A stretch of 64,000 bases of DNA from Flavobacterium sp. (GTDB lineage: Bacteria; Bacteroidota; Bacteroidia; Flavobacteriales; Flavobacteriaceae): assembly GCF_025352425.1 (NCBI RefSeq), contig NZ_JANXTI010000035.1, positions 1 through 64,000 on the forward strand, in the 5' to 3' direction. Position numbers and translations under genes: made by a program. Under the pieces are notes generated by a model, which saw nothing but the letters and a program-made list of their open reading frames with translations, made no database searches and was not told the origin of the DNA. Of the stretch, positions 1-8,157 are shown piece after piece. Each line of letters opens with the position of its first letter. The first letter of the stretch is position 1.

Positions 1-48
1 CAGCTGTCCGAAAACAGATTTACTAGAAAAATAATTACTTTTACTCAT
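1..48 (-). CDS. IS4-family (DUF4372-type) transposase, N-terminal 16 codons only
   Basis: Reading the minus strand from the ATG at 48 to the window edge gives MSKSNYFSSKSVFGQL. From memory this resembles the opening of Bacteroidota IS4-family transposases that carry an N-terminal DUF4372 domain, which begin with variants of 'MxKSxYFxGQxxFGQL'. A weak -7-like sequence, TAGAGTTG, lies just upstream. Only 16 codons are visible, so the call rests on a short match and could be wrong. The gene continues beyond the left edge. Confidence 0.45.
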   Translation of the reverse strand, partial: MSKSNYFSSKSVFGQL

Positions 49-90
49 CGTTATTTGAATTTTTGCAACTCTAAATTACGATTTTAATTG

Positions 91-117
91 AGAAGCCATT
101 TTTATGGCTTCTTTTTT
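91..117 (+). terminator. Hairpin with T-tract
   Basis: AGAAGCCAT, a TTTT loop, ATGGCTTCT, then a T-rich run. This is the shape of an intrinsic terminator on the plus strand. No plus-strand gene is visible upstream, so it may belong to the neighbouring insertion sequence and block antisense transcription. Confidence 0.55.
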
Positions 118-196
118 ATTTACTTTTATCGGACAACAATGCAAAATTATATGTCTTAATTGCTTTCGAAATGTTACAAAGAAAGACTTGCTTTTG

Positions 197-204
197 TACT
201 TTTG
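197..204 (+). promoter_or_regulatory. -7 promoter element for the Sco gene
   Basis: TACTTTTG matches the Bacteroidota -7 consensus TAnnTTTG. The ATG at 212 lies only 7 nt after the element, so the transcript would have almost no leader. This also excludes the upstream in-frame ATG at 104 as the start. Confidence 0.55.
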
Positions 205-211
205 CAAAAAA

Positions 212-886
212 ATGCGCGATTTTATCAAGAAATATAGGATTTTCATTGGGACTATGGTGATTTTTTCTATCATAACTATCACGTTGTTTTACAATGTTTT
301 AAACCCAAGTAAAACGCTACCTATTTATAATCCTGCGGATGTCAATCCGGAGTTGGTGGATTCAACTGTACAATATATTGCCCGTGAACACAAAATCGGC
401 AATTTTTCTTTTATCAATCAAAATGGAAAAGTGATTACGCAAAAAGATTACGAAGGCAAAATTTATGTTGCCGATTTTTTCTTCACTACCTGTCGATCCA
501 TTTGCCCAATTATGACCACGAATATGGTTGATGTGCAAAACGCCATTTTAAATAATCCAAAAGTGATGTTGCTTTCACATACGGTAACTCCGGAAATTGA
601 CAGCGTTCCTGTTTTGAAAAAGTATGCTCATGAAAAAGGCGTCGTTGATAGTAAGTGGAACCTCGTTACCGGCGATAAAAAAGACATTTACAGCATGGCA
701 CGAAAATCCTATTTGGCAGTAAAATTGGGCAAACCAAATGAATTATACGATATGGTTCATACCGAAAATTTTGTGCTGGTTGATGCTCAAAAACGTGTTC
801 GTGGTTTTTATGATGGTACAAAAAAAGAAGAAATCAATCGCTTGATTGACGATATCAATTGGCTTTGTGAGAATGACAAAAAGTAG
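212..886 (+). CDS. SCO1/SenC family copper chaperone
   Basis: A 224-residue membrane-anchored thioredoxin-fold protein of the Sco family. Family members deliver copper to the CuA centre of cytochrome c oxidase or act as thiol reductases in the cell envelope. A single membrane helix spans about residues 9-30. The copper-binding CxxxC is C94/C98 (TTCRSICP) and the third ligand is H183 (DMVHTENF). An in-frame ATG at 104 would add 36 residues, but the promoter element at 197-204 lies between the two, so I chose the ATG at 212. No oxidase genes are nearby; the next operon is feoAB. Confidence 0.88.
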   Translation: MRDFIKKYRIFIGTMVIFSIITITLFYNVLNPSKTLPIYNPADVNPELVDSTVQYIAREHKIGNFSFINQNGKVITQKDYEGKIYVADFFFTTCRSICPIMTTNMVDVQNAILNNPKVMLLSHTVTPEIDSVPVLKKYAHEKGVVDSKWNLVTGDKKDIYSMARKSYLAVKLGKPNELYDMVHTENFVLVDAQKRVRGFYDGTKKEEINRLIDDINWLCENDKK

Positions 887-924
887 TTAACCGATAATTA
901 TCATTCAAAATTCTTTTTTTATGT

Positions 925-932
925 TACTTTTG
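925..932 (+). promoter_or_regulatory. -7 promoter element for feoAB
   Basis: TACTTTTG fits TAnnTTTG and lies 26 nt before the feoA start. A 10-bp perfect palindrome, GATAATTATC at 893-902, lies just upstream where a metal-responsive repressor could bind. That operator role is a guess. Confidence 0.5.
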
Positions 933-958
933 CAATCTTAATTCAATCTAAATAAGCA

Positions 959-1195
959 TTGAGAACTACTATTGATTTATTGCAAATTGGAGACATTGCC
1001 ACAATTATTAATGTTGATTTGGACAAAATTCCACTTAAGCTTTTAGAAATGGGTTGTTTCCCGGACAACACCGTAGAAATAATCCAAATTGCACCACTCG
1101 GTGATCCAATTTATCTAAATGTAAATAATGGCTCTCATTTGGCTATCAGAAAGGAAACTGCTCGTGAGATTGAAGTTGAAATCCTGAAGAAATAA
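959..1195 (+). CDS. feoA: FeoA ferrous iron transport accessory protein
   Basis: A 78-residue SH3-like FeoA protein that works with FeoB in Fe(II) uptake at the inner membrane. The LLEMGCFPDNTVEIIQ stretch and the closing LAIRKETAREIEVE segment are typical of the family. The start is a TTG at 959; no ATG is available in frame near the expected N-terminus, and family length supports it. feoB begins 6 nt after the stop, so the two are cotranscribed. Confidence 0.9.
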   Translation: MRTTIDLLQIGDIATIINVDLDKIPLKLLEMGCFPDNTVEIIQIAPLGDPIYLNVNNGSHLAIRKETAREIEVEILKK

Positions 1196-1201
1196 GTAAA
1201 C

Positions 1202-3304
1202 ATGAGCATCGAAAATATCAATGTTGCTTTAATTGGAAATCCAAATACCGGAAAAACTTCGGTGTTTAATCAATTGACAGGATTGAAGCAACAGGTTGGA
1301 AATTATCCCGGAATAACGGTGGAAAAAAAATTGGGCTTTTGTAAATTAACCAATACAATCAAAGCCAATATTCTGGATTTACCCGGAACTTATAGCCTGA
1401 ATGCAAGTTCAATTGACGAAAATGTTGTCATCGAATTGCTTCTCAATAAAAACGACAAACTCTTTCCCGATGTCGCGGTTGTAATTACAGATATTGAAAA
1501 TTTCAAGCGAAATCTTTTACTTTTTACACAAATAAAAGATTTGGAAATTCCGACGATTCTTGTCATTAATATGGCGGATAGAATGAAACCAAAAGGAATT
1601 TCACTCAATATTACCCACCTTGAAGAAGAATTAAAAACTAAAATTGTTTTAGTTAGTACCCGAAAAGGATATGGAATTGATGACCTAAAAAATCAAATCG
1701 TCGCATATAAATCATTATCAACAGAACCTTGCATGAATGCGTCGAGCATTGATGAAGAGTATTTCAACAAACTACGCCATGCTTTTCCAAATCAATTGTT
1801 ATATAAACTTTGGCTGGTGATTACGCAAGATGTGAATTTTTTAAATTTGGAACGGAATGAAATCCGGAATTCTTTCACAAAATCGCATTCCGATTTAAAG
1901 CGTTTGCAACAAAAGGAAACCATAAAACGATACCAATTTATCAATGACACATTGAAGATTGGTCAAACCATTGACGCGACTAACGCCACCGATTTGCGGT
2001 CAAAACTAGATAAAGTGCTGACCCATAAAATCTTTGGTTATGCTATTTTCTTTGGGATTTTACTTTTGATTTTTCAGTCTATTTTTGATTGGTCAAGTAT
2101 TCCGATGGATTTTATTGATGCCACTTTTGCTGATTTGGCAAATTTTGTAAAAACCCATCTTCCGGCGGGAGAATTAACCAATTTAATTAGTGAAGGGATT
2201 ATTCCCGGGATTGGCGGGATTGTAATTTTTATTCCACAAATTGCGTTTCTTTTTCTCTTTATTTCTGTGCTTGAAGAAAGCGGTTATATGAGTCGGGTTG
2301 TGTTTTTGATGGATAAAATCATGCGCCGTTACGGACTTTCAGGAAAAAGTGTCGTGCCCCTAATTTCGGGAACAGCTTGTGCGATTCCGGCGATTATGAG
2401 TGCACGAAACATTGAAAATTGGAAGGAACGATTGATTACAATTTTGGTTACGCCTTTTATAACATGTTCTGCGCGTTTACCGGTTTATGCTATCTTGATT
2501 TCTTTGATAATTCCCAATAAACGATTATTAGGGTTTTTCAGTCTTCAGGGCGCAACCTTGATGATTCTGTATCTTTTAGGTTTTGGAATGGCAATTTTTT
2601 CGGCCTATATTTTAAATAAAATTTTGAAGGTTAAAACCAAATCCTATTTTGTTGTTGAAATGCCTAATTATAAATTGCCGCTTTTAAAAAATGTAGCGAT
2701 TAATGTAATTGAAAAAACCAAATCCTTTGTTTTTGGAGCCGGGAAAATTATCTTGGCGATATCAGTAATTCTTTGGTTTTTAGGTTCTCATAGTCCAAAT
2801 ACATCTTTTAAAAATGCAGAAAAAATAGTAATTGACAACGCAAAGAGCGAAGGTAGAAACCTTAATAAAGGTGAGATTGGAAACCTTACAAGCACCTATA
2901 AATTGGAGAATTCATACATTGGAATAATTGGAAAATCTATTGAGCCAGCAATAAAACCTTTAGGCTACGATTGGAAAATTGGCATTGCCGTAATTACATC
3001 CTTTGCTGCCCGTGAAGTTTTTGTTGGTACATTGGCAACCATTTATAGTGTTGGAAATAATAACGATGACACCACTATAAAAAGTAAAATGCAAGCCGAT
3101 GTTCGCGCCGATGGAACCAAGATATTTAATTTTGCATCGGGCGTTTCCTTATTGCTTTTTTATGCGTTTGCGATGCAATGTGCCAGCACGCTAGCAGTAA
3201 CCAAAAAGGAAACCAACACTTGGAAATGGCCAATGGTTCAGCTAATTTTTATGAGTGGATTTGCTTATATAACTGCGTTAATTGCGTATCAATTCCTCAA
3301 ATAA
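1202..3304 (+). CDS. feoB: FeoB ferrous iron transporter
   Basis: A 700-residue Fe(II) permease of the inner membrane. The N-terminal G domain shows G1 GNPNTGKTS at 12-20, the switch region VGNYPGITV, G3 DLPG at 59-62 and G4 NMAD at 123-126. The C-terminal half is a polytopic membrane domain with the usual GYMSRVVFLMD and SGTACAIPAIM gate regions. Length is normal for the family. It lies in an operon with feoA upstream and a Cys-rich small protein whose ATG overlaps the feoB stop. Confidence 0.96.
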   Translation: MSIENINVALIGNPNTGKTSVFNQLTGLKQQVGNYPGITVEKKLGFCKLTNTIKANILDLPGTYSLNASSIDENVVIELLLNKNDKLFPDVAVVITDIENFKRNLLLFTQIKDLEIPTILVINMADRMKPKGISLNITHLEEELKTKIVLVSTRKGYGIDDLKNQIVAYKSLSTEPCMNASSIDEEYFNKLRHAFPNQLLYKLWLVITQDVNFLNLERNEIRNSFTKSHSDLKRLQQKETIKRYQFINDTLKIGQTIDATNATDLRSKLDKVLTHKIFGYAIFFGILLLIFQSIFDWSSIPMDFIDATFADLANFVKTHLPAGELTNLISEGIIPGIGGIVIFIPQIAFLFLFISVLEESGYMSRVVFLMDKIMRRYGLSGKSVVPLISGTACAIPAIMSARNIENWKERLITILVTPFITCSARLPVYAILISLIIPNKRLLGFFSLQGATLMILYLLGFGMAIFSAYILNKILKVKTKSYFVVEMPNYKLPLLKNVAINVIEKTKSFVFGAGKIILAISVILWFLGSHSPNTSFKNAEKIVIDNAKSEGRNLNKGEIGNLTSTYKLENSYIGIIGKSIEPAIKPLGYDWKIGIAVITSFAAREVFVGTLATIYSVGNNNDDTTIKSKMQADVRADGTKIFNFASGVSLLLFYAFAMQCASTLAVTKKETNTWKWPMVQLIFMSGFAYITALIAYQFLK

Positions 3305-3429
3305 TGGATACACAACACTTTCTTGTTTATCTAGTCGTTGCTGTAGCATTTGTTTTTTTAATCCGAAAGTTTTTTTGGAAGAAAAAGTCAGATAAAAACT
3401 GTGGTGATGATGATTGTGGTTGTCACTGA
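3304..3429 (+). CDS. FeoB-associated Cys-rich small membrane protein
   Basis: A 41-residue protein starting at the ATG that overlaps the feoB stop (TAATG). It has one membrane helix (about 6-23), a basic stretch RKFFWKKKSDK, and a C-terminal tail CGDDDCGCH. Helix plus Cys-rich tail directly after feoB matches the FeoB-associated Cys-rich membrane protein family. The role is unknown; metal binding or FeoB partnering is inferred. The longer in-frame reading from 3178 lies inside feoB and is rejected. Its 3' end overlaps the end of the convergent regulator by 7 nt. Confidence 0.85.
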   Translation: MDTQHFLVYLVVAVAFVFLIRKFFWKKKSDKNCGDDDCGCH

Positions 3430-4079
3430 ATAATTTTTACAAAGAGATTATTGGCTATCATATTTGAAACTGTAACCAGTTTTTCTTCCACTTTTATTTT
3501 TAATGACTGATCAAATTCTTCTTTAGCTAAAACCTGAATTTTAGAACCTAATGTTATTTGATTTTTATCCAAATACTTCAAAAATTGTGTGGACGAATCT
3601 TTTACCCCAATGCAAATTCCAATTTGGTTTTCGTGCAGTTCAGACAATACTAATTTCTCTACTTTATTGATTTTACCGCTAGCATCAGGAATTGGATCTC
3701 CATGCGGGTCTTCAGTTGGGTTGCCTAAAAAATCATCCAATTTATTGATAAGTTGTTCCGATTTTATGTGTTCCAATTGTTCGGCAATATCGTGGACTTC
3801 GTCCCAAGAAAAGTGCAGTTTATCTACCAAAAAAACTTCCCATAAGCGATGCTTTCTAACAATCATCTTAGCCGAAAGTTTTCCTTTTTCTGTTAATAAA
3901 ACACCTTGGTATTTTTTGTGAATTATTAATTCCTTTTCAGCCAGCTTCCTTAGCATATCAGTTACTGATGAAGCCTTGGTTTCCATTTTTTCAGCAATGG
4001 CATTCGTGCTTACCTCAACTCCGGAAGCAGCGGTTATATGGTAAATGGTTTTTAAATAATTTTCTTCTGAAAAAGTCAT
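3423..4079 (-). CDS. DtxR/MntR-family metal-dependent repressor
   Basis: A 218-residue metalloregulator. The N-terminal winged helix (about 1-65) is followed by the metal-binding and dimerisation domain, with DEVHDIAEQLEHIKSE and the DPHGDPIPD loop. The C-terminal part is FeoA/SH3-like (about 150-218). Such proteins bind operators when loaded with Mn(II) or Fe(II). It sits between feoAB (convergent) and an Nramp transporter gene (same strand, upstream), so control of iron and manganese uptake is a reasonable inference. The metal it senses cannot be told from sequence alone. Confidence 0.9.
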   Translation of the reverse strand: MTFSEENYLKTIYHITAASGVEVSTNAIAEKMETKASSVTDMLRKLAEKELIIHKKYQGVLLTEKGKLSAKMIVRKHRLWEVFLVDKLHFSWDEVHDIAEQLEHIKSEQLINKLDDFLGNPTEDPHGDPIPDASGKINKVEKLVLSELHENQIGICIGVKDSSTQFLKYLDKNQITLGSKIQVLAKEEFDQSLKIKVEEKLVTVSNMIANNLFVKIIQ

Positions 4080-4115
4080 TTTGCTTTTATGATATTTGTC
4101 TTAGATACTCGAATT

Positions 4116-4199
4116 CTAGCCCAGATAGTAGTGGAAATCCTTTTTGAATTTGTTTTTACAAATTTAAAAAGATTGTAACGAATAGCTGGAAATAGCTTC
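4116..4199. repeat. Dispersed intergenic repeat, family A (copy 1)
   Basis: An 84-bp element running from TAGCCC through GTGGAAATCCTTTTT, a variable AT-rich stem (AATTTGTTTTTACAAATT), AAAAAGATTGTAACGAATAGC and ending in AATAGCTTC. The same order of blocks recurs at 14409-14485 (inverted), 22772-22894 and 24959-25064. It fills most of the gap between the metal regulator and mntH. Confidence 0.7.
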
Positions 4200-4206
4200 A
4201 AAAAAA

Positions 4207-6078
4207 TTAATTTTTTACAATAAACAAAGGTATGGCGATTTTATGTCGGACGTTGTTCACTGTCGTGCCAAATAACAAATCTTTGAAACCGGTGTGGCCA
4301 TGAGTTCCCATAATTAATAAATCGTAATTGCCTTCATTAATTATTTTTGGAATAATTTTTCCCGGTTTTCCGAATCCTAATTTGACTTCTATTTGAAATC
4401 CTTTTTCTTCCAATAGCTTTTTATAATCCAATAATAATTTCTCGTCTATTGTTGTTTCAAGGTCACTGGTTTTATTCCCATAAACCATTGCTCCCACAGT
4501 TTCTACAACATGTATTAATGTATATTTTGTTTCTTTGCTACCTATGTCAAAGGCATGATTTAGTGCTTTTTCATCGGCTAAAGAAAAATCTACTGTAATA
4601 GCAATGTTTTTCTTTTCATAATTTCTTTTCGGACTAAGTTTTACAATCATATTGTGAGGTGAATGATTTCCGATTACCTCTTTTGCATCAGTAACAAATG
4701 GTTTGAAAACAATATATAAAAGCAAAATTAAGAATCCAAACGCAATGGGAACAACGGTAAACCATAAAACAATTGGGTTTTCTGAAGTTTCGAGCCAACC
4801 TTGAATTTCGTTAAAAACTAGCTTGGCATTTAAAGAAACAATTATAATGGCAACAATCCATGAGAAAATTTGAGTAATTGTACTAATTTGAAATCCTTTC
4901 ATTTTGGTTTTATCACTCACAAAATGAATAAGCGGAATGATGGCAAAACCCAATTGTAGGCTCAAAATCACCTGACTAAAAATCAGCATTTTCCCTGTTA
5001 CGCTTTCACCATAAACCAAAATGACAATTACAGCAGGAATAATAGCTATCAATCGGGTGATTATTCGTCTTACCCAAGGTTGAATTCTCAAGTTAAGATA
5101 TCCTTCCATAACGATTTGACCTGCCAAGGTTCCTGTAATTGTGGAGCTTTGTCCTGCCGCAATTAAGGCAACCGCAAATAATATTGGCGCCCACTTTGTA
5201 CCTAACATTGGTTCCAAAAATTTATGCGCATCCTGAATCTCGGCAACATCAAACATTCCGTTTTGATAAAATACGGCTGCACCGAGGATCAAAATAGCAG
5301 CGTTTACAAAAAAAGCCAGGTTCAGGGCAATCGTCGAATCTATAAAATTATATTTCAATGCCTGCTTAATACCCGTTTTACTTCTGTCAAATTTTCGGGT
5401 TTGAACTAATGAGGAATGCAGATACAAGTTATGAGGCATAACCGTGGCGCCAATGATCCCAATAGCAATATACAATGCATTTTCATTAGGCAGTGACGGG
5501 ATTAATCCTGTAAATACTTTGCTCATTTCGGGTTGGGCAAAAATCATTTCAATAATAAAGGAAATCCCAATAATCAGTACTAACGCGATAATAAAAGCTT
5601 CCATTTTTCGAATCCCTTTGTTGATTAAAAAAAGTAGTAGGAATGTATCCAAAACGGTTATCATAACGCCCTGAATCAAAGAGATGTCAAAGAGTAAATT
5701 TAAACCAATTGCCATTCCCAGAACTTCTGCCAAGTCACAAGCAGCAATGGCAATTTCTGCTAAAAAATATAATATATAATTGATAAAGGGAGAATACGTT
5801 TCACGTGATGCCTGCGCCAAATCGCGTTGGGTAACAATGCCTAATCGTGCGCTCAAACTTTGAAGCAGCAATGCCATTATGTTACTCATCAATAAAACCC
5901 AAAGCAGCGCATAACCAAACTGACTTCCGCCTGCAATATCGGTTGCCCAGTTTCCCGGATCCATATAACCAACACTAATTAAATATGCCGGTCCAAGAAA
6001 TGCTAAAATTTTTCTAAAACCGGTTTTTTTATTTTCTGTAGCAACTGATTGATTTACTTCCTCTAAAGACTTGCTCAT
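4207..6078 (-). CDS. mntH: Nramp Mn(II)/Fe(II) transporter fused to a UspA domain
   Basis: A 623-residue protein. Residues 1-470 are an Nramp metal-proton symporter with the TM1 metal-site motif DPGN at 40-43 and the TM6 motif MPH at 214-216. Residues from about 485 to the end form a universal stress protein domain with the nucleotide-binding signature GTHGHTG near the C-terminus. The start is the ATG at 6078: the alternative TTG at 6099 falls inside the promoter element at 6097-6104. The Usp domain may let nucleotide or energy state influence transport; this is inference. Confidence 0.93.
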   Translation of the reverse strand: MSKSLEEVNQSVATENKKTGFRKILAFLGPAYLISVGYMDPGNWATDIAGGSQFGYALLWVLLMSNIMALLLQSLSARLGIVTQRDLAQASRETYSPFINYILYFLAEIAIAACDLAEVLGMAIGLNLLFDISLIQGVMITVLDTFLLLFLINKGIRKMEAFIIALVLIIGISFIIEMIFAQPEMSKVFTGLIPSLPNENALYIAIGIIGATVMPHNLYLHSSLVQTRKFDRSKTGIKQALKYNFIDSTIALNLAFFVNAAILILGAAVFYQNGMFDVAEIQDAHKFLEPMLGTKWAPILFAVALIAAGQSSTITGTLAGQIVMEGYLNLRIQPWVRRIITRLIAIIPAVIVILVYGESVTGKMLIFSQVILSLQLGFAIIPLIHFVSDKTKMKGFQISTITQIFSWIVAIIIVSLNAKLVFNEIQGWLETSENPIVLWFTVVPIAFGFLILLLYIVFKPFVTDAKEVIGNHSPHNMIVKLSPKRNYEKKNIAITVDFSLADEKALNHAFDIGSKETKYTLIHVVETVGAMVYGNKTSDLETTIDEKLLLDYKKLLEEKGFQIEVKLGFGKPGKIIPKIINEGNYDLLIMGTHGHTGFKDLLFGTTVNNVRHKIAIPLFIVKN

Positions 6079-6096
6079 TTTTTTAAAATATTTACA

Positions 6097-6104
6097 CAAA
6101 GATA
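6097..6104 (-). promoter_or_regulatory. -7 promoter element for mntH
   Basis: On the minus strand the sequence is TATCTTTG, a match to TAnnTTTG, 18 nt before the chosen ATG. It is divergent from the promoter at 6136-6143, and the two share about 30 bp in which a common regulator could act. Confidence 0.5.
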
Positions 6105-6135
6105 AAAATATATTTGATTAGAGTAAATAATTTTT

Positions 6136-6143
6136 TAGTTTTG
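6136..6143 (+). promoter_or_regulatory. -7 promoter element for the outer-membrane protein/crtY pair
   Basis: TAGTTTTG fits TAnnTTTG, 13 nt before the ATG at 6157, giving a very short leader. Confidence 0.5.
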
Positions 6144-6156
6144 TCTAAAAATAAAC

Positions 6157-6897
6157 ATGAGAAATATTATACTTTGGTTTTGTATTTTAGGATACTCAAC
6201 AAGTCAGGCACAAACAGAACCTATTCAAGCCGACCGACCGGATCAAACTGAAACGCCGGCGATTGTACCAAAAGGAATGTTTCAAGTAGAAACTGGTTTT
6301 ACATTTCAAAAAAATGACGAAAATAGTACTTCCATTAGCGTGCCAACCGTGTTATGGAAATATGGTGTAAACGAAAACTTTGAATTGCGGTTGATTACGG
6401 AATTCATCTCAGAAAAAATAGATGGTGAAAAGAAATCTGGTCTCACTCCGGTTTTAGTCGGACTAAAAGTCAAACTATGCGATGAAAAAGGAATTATTCC
6501 GAAAACTTCTTTTATTGGCCATATTGGGTTGCCAAATGCGGCATCTTCAGGATACAAATCTGATTTCGTGGCGCCGGAATTTAGATTTACCATGCAGCAT
6601 ACGCTTTCAGATAAAATTTCTATAGGCTATAATTTAGGCTGTGAGTGGGATGGAATGACGCCCGAGACTACTTTTGTTTACACTTTGACTACAGGATACT
6701 CTATTAGTAAAAAACTTGGCTGTTACGCTGAATTGTTTGGCTTTGCGCCCGAAAAGGATAAGCCCAATCACAATTTTGATGCTGGTTTAACCTATTTGAT
6801 AAACAACAATTTTATGGTAGATTTGTCTTCAGGAATTGGCATTACGGATAATGCACCGGAGCATTATTTTGCTTTTGGTTTTTCATTCCGGATATAA
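6157..6897 (+). CDS. Outer-membrane beta-barrel protein (MetA-pathway/transporter-like)
   Basis: A 246-residue exported protein. A signal peptide (cleavage near SQA-Q, about residue 19) is followed by the QADRPDQTETPAIVPKG motif that opens proteins of the 'MetA-pathway of phenol degradation' outer-membrane family (PF13557). The rest is amphipathic beta-strand sequence ending in the aromatic FGFSFRI typical of outer-membrane barrels. The substrate is unknown. The stop abuts the crtY ATG, so the two are probably one operon; a link to metal or carotenoid biology is only contextual. Confidence 0.75.
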   Translation: MRNIILWFCILGYSTSQAQTEPIQADRPDQTETPAIVPKGMFQVETGFTFQKNDENSTSISVPTVLWKYGVNENFELRLITEFISEKIDGEKKSGLTPVLVGLKVKLCDEKGIIPKTSFIGHIGLPNAASSGYKSDFVAPEFRFTMQHTLSDKISIGYNLGCEWDGMTPETTFVYTLTTGYSISKKLGCYAELFGFAPEKDKPNHNFDAGLTYLINNNFMVDLSSGIGITDNAPEHYFAFGFSFRI

Positions 6898-8040
6898 ATG
6901 AAACATTATCATTACATTTTTACGGGTTCGGGTTTATCTGCTTTGATGACCGTATATGAAATGGTACTTTCAGGAAAATTTCAAGATAAAACTATTTTAT
7001 TGATTGATGAGGATTCCAAAAAAAAAAATGACCGAACCTGGTGTTTTTGGGATGAAGATAATCCATTCGATCAAATCGTTTCGAAAAAATGGCAAACGGC
7101 ACTTTTTGCTGATAAAAACTTCAAAAGAAAATTAGAACTTGAACCTTATCAATACCAAATGATTAAGGGTTTTGATTTTTATACGTTTGTTTTTGAAATG
7201 ATTTCGAAGCATCCGAACATTCATTTTGCCAAGCAAAAAGTAATTGATTTTCAGGAACTGGGAAATCATTGTGTAGTAAAAACCGATGCCGAAAATTTTA
7301 CCTGTAACAAAGTTTTCAACTCAATTTTCAATCCCGAAATTGTAAAAAATCAAACAAGATATCCTTTTTTGCACCAGCATTTTATTGGTTGGTTTATCAA
7401 AAGCCAAGAAGTTGTTTTCAATCCGGATTGTGCTACGTTCATGGATTTTTCTGTTGAACAGAAAGACAACACTCGATTTATGTATGTCTTGCCAACTTCA
7501 GAAACTGAAGCTTTGATTGAGTATACGTTATTTTCCAAAGATTTGTTGCCAAAAGAAGAATACGAAACTGAAATCAAAAACTACATCAATCAATTAGGAA
7601 TTACAAATTACGAATTACGAGAGAAAGAACACGGAAACATACCAATGACTTGTTATCCATTTTGGAAACACAACACTAAAAACATTATAAATATTGGCTC
7701 TGCCGGCGGTTGGACGAAAGCAAGTACAGGCTTTACTTTTAAAAAAACAAGGGGAAAATCAAAAGCTTTGGTTAAATTTCTAAAATACGAAAGCGATTTT
7801 AAAAAATTCCACAAAAAAGACAAATTCTGGTTTTATGATTTGTTGTTTTTGGATGTTTTGAATCGAAGAAATGATTTGGGTGCCGAAATTTTTTCATCAC
7901 TTTTCAAAAAAGGAAACCCAACCTTAATCTTCAAATTCCTTGATGAGGAAACTTCCTTTTTTGAAGATTTACATGTAATCCGGAAATTCCCAAAAGGGCT
8001 TTTTATCAGAGCATTATTCCGCAGGATTTTCATTGTTTAA
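6898..8040 (+). CDS. crtY: Lycopene cyclase family protein
   Basis: A 380-residue FAD-type lycopene beta-cyclase, which closes the end rings of lycopene to make beta-carotene, precursor of zeaxanthin-type flavobacterial pigments. The N-terminal dinucleotide fold has GSGLSA at 10-15, followed by the family motif NDRTWCFW at 44-51, and later NIGSAGGWTKAST. Its ATG directly follows the stop of the outer-membrane gene. No other carotenoid gene (crtB, crtI, crtZ) is in the window, so the cyclase is separated from the rest of the pathway. Confidence 0.9.
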   Translation: MKHYHYIFTGSGLSALMTVYEMVLSGKFQDKTILLIDEDSKKKNDRTWCFWDEDNPFDQIVSKKWQTALFADKNFKRKLELEPYQYQMIKGFDFYTFVFEMISKHPNIHFAKQKVIDFQELGNHCVVKTDAENFTCNKVFNSIFNPEIVKNQTRYPFLHQHFIGWFIKSQEVVFNPDCATFMDFSVEQKDNTRFMYVLPTSETEALIEYTLFSKDLLPKEEYETEIKNYINQLGITNYELREKEHGNIPMTCYPFWKHNTKNIINIGSAGGWTKASTGFTFKKTRGKSKALVKFLKYESDFKKFHKKDKFWFYDLLFLDVLNRRNDLGAEIFSSLFKKGNPTLIFKFLDEETSFFEDLHVIRKFPKGLFIRALFRRIFIV

Positions 8041-8096
8041 ATTTAATGATAAGAAAACTTTATAGTTTCTTTAAAACTTAGCACTGCAATTCTCAT

Positions 8097-8104
8097 TATC
8101 TTTG
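8097..8104 (+). promoter_or_regulatory. -7 promoter element for the bacilliredoxin gene
   Basis: TATCTTTG matches TAnnTTTG and lies 53 nt upstream of the ATG at 8158. Confidence 0.5.
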
Positions 8105-8157
8105 TGTCTGATTTCAATATTATAATATTCTACATCTAATTATTTAAAATTCAAAAT

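Noticed and set aside
2..33. Plus-strand frame ending SCPKTDLLEK at the left edge as a gene end
   Set aside because: Only ten codons are visible and the minus strand gives a better reading as a transposase start.
104..211. Extended N-terminus of the Sco protein from the ATG at 104
   Set aside because: It would cover a terminator-like hairpin, a possible IS end and the promoter element, and the extra residues do not look like part of the family.
3178..3303. Longer form of the Cys-rich small protein starting inside feoB
   Set aside because: The extra 42 residues overlap the feoB coding region in another frame. The ATG overlapping the feoB stop gives the known small family.
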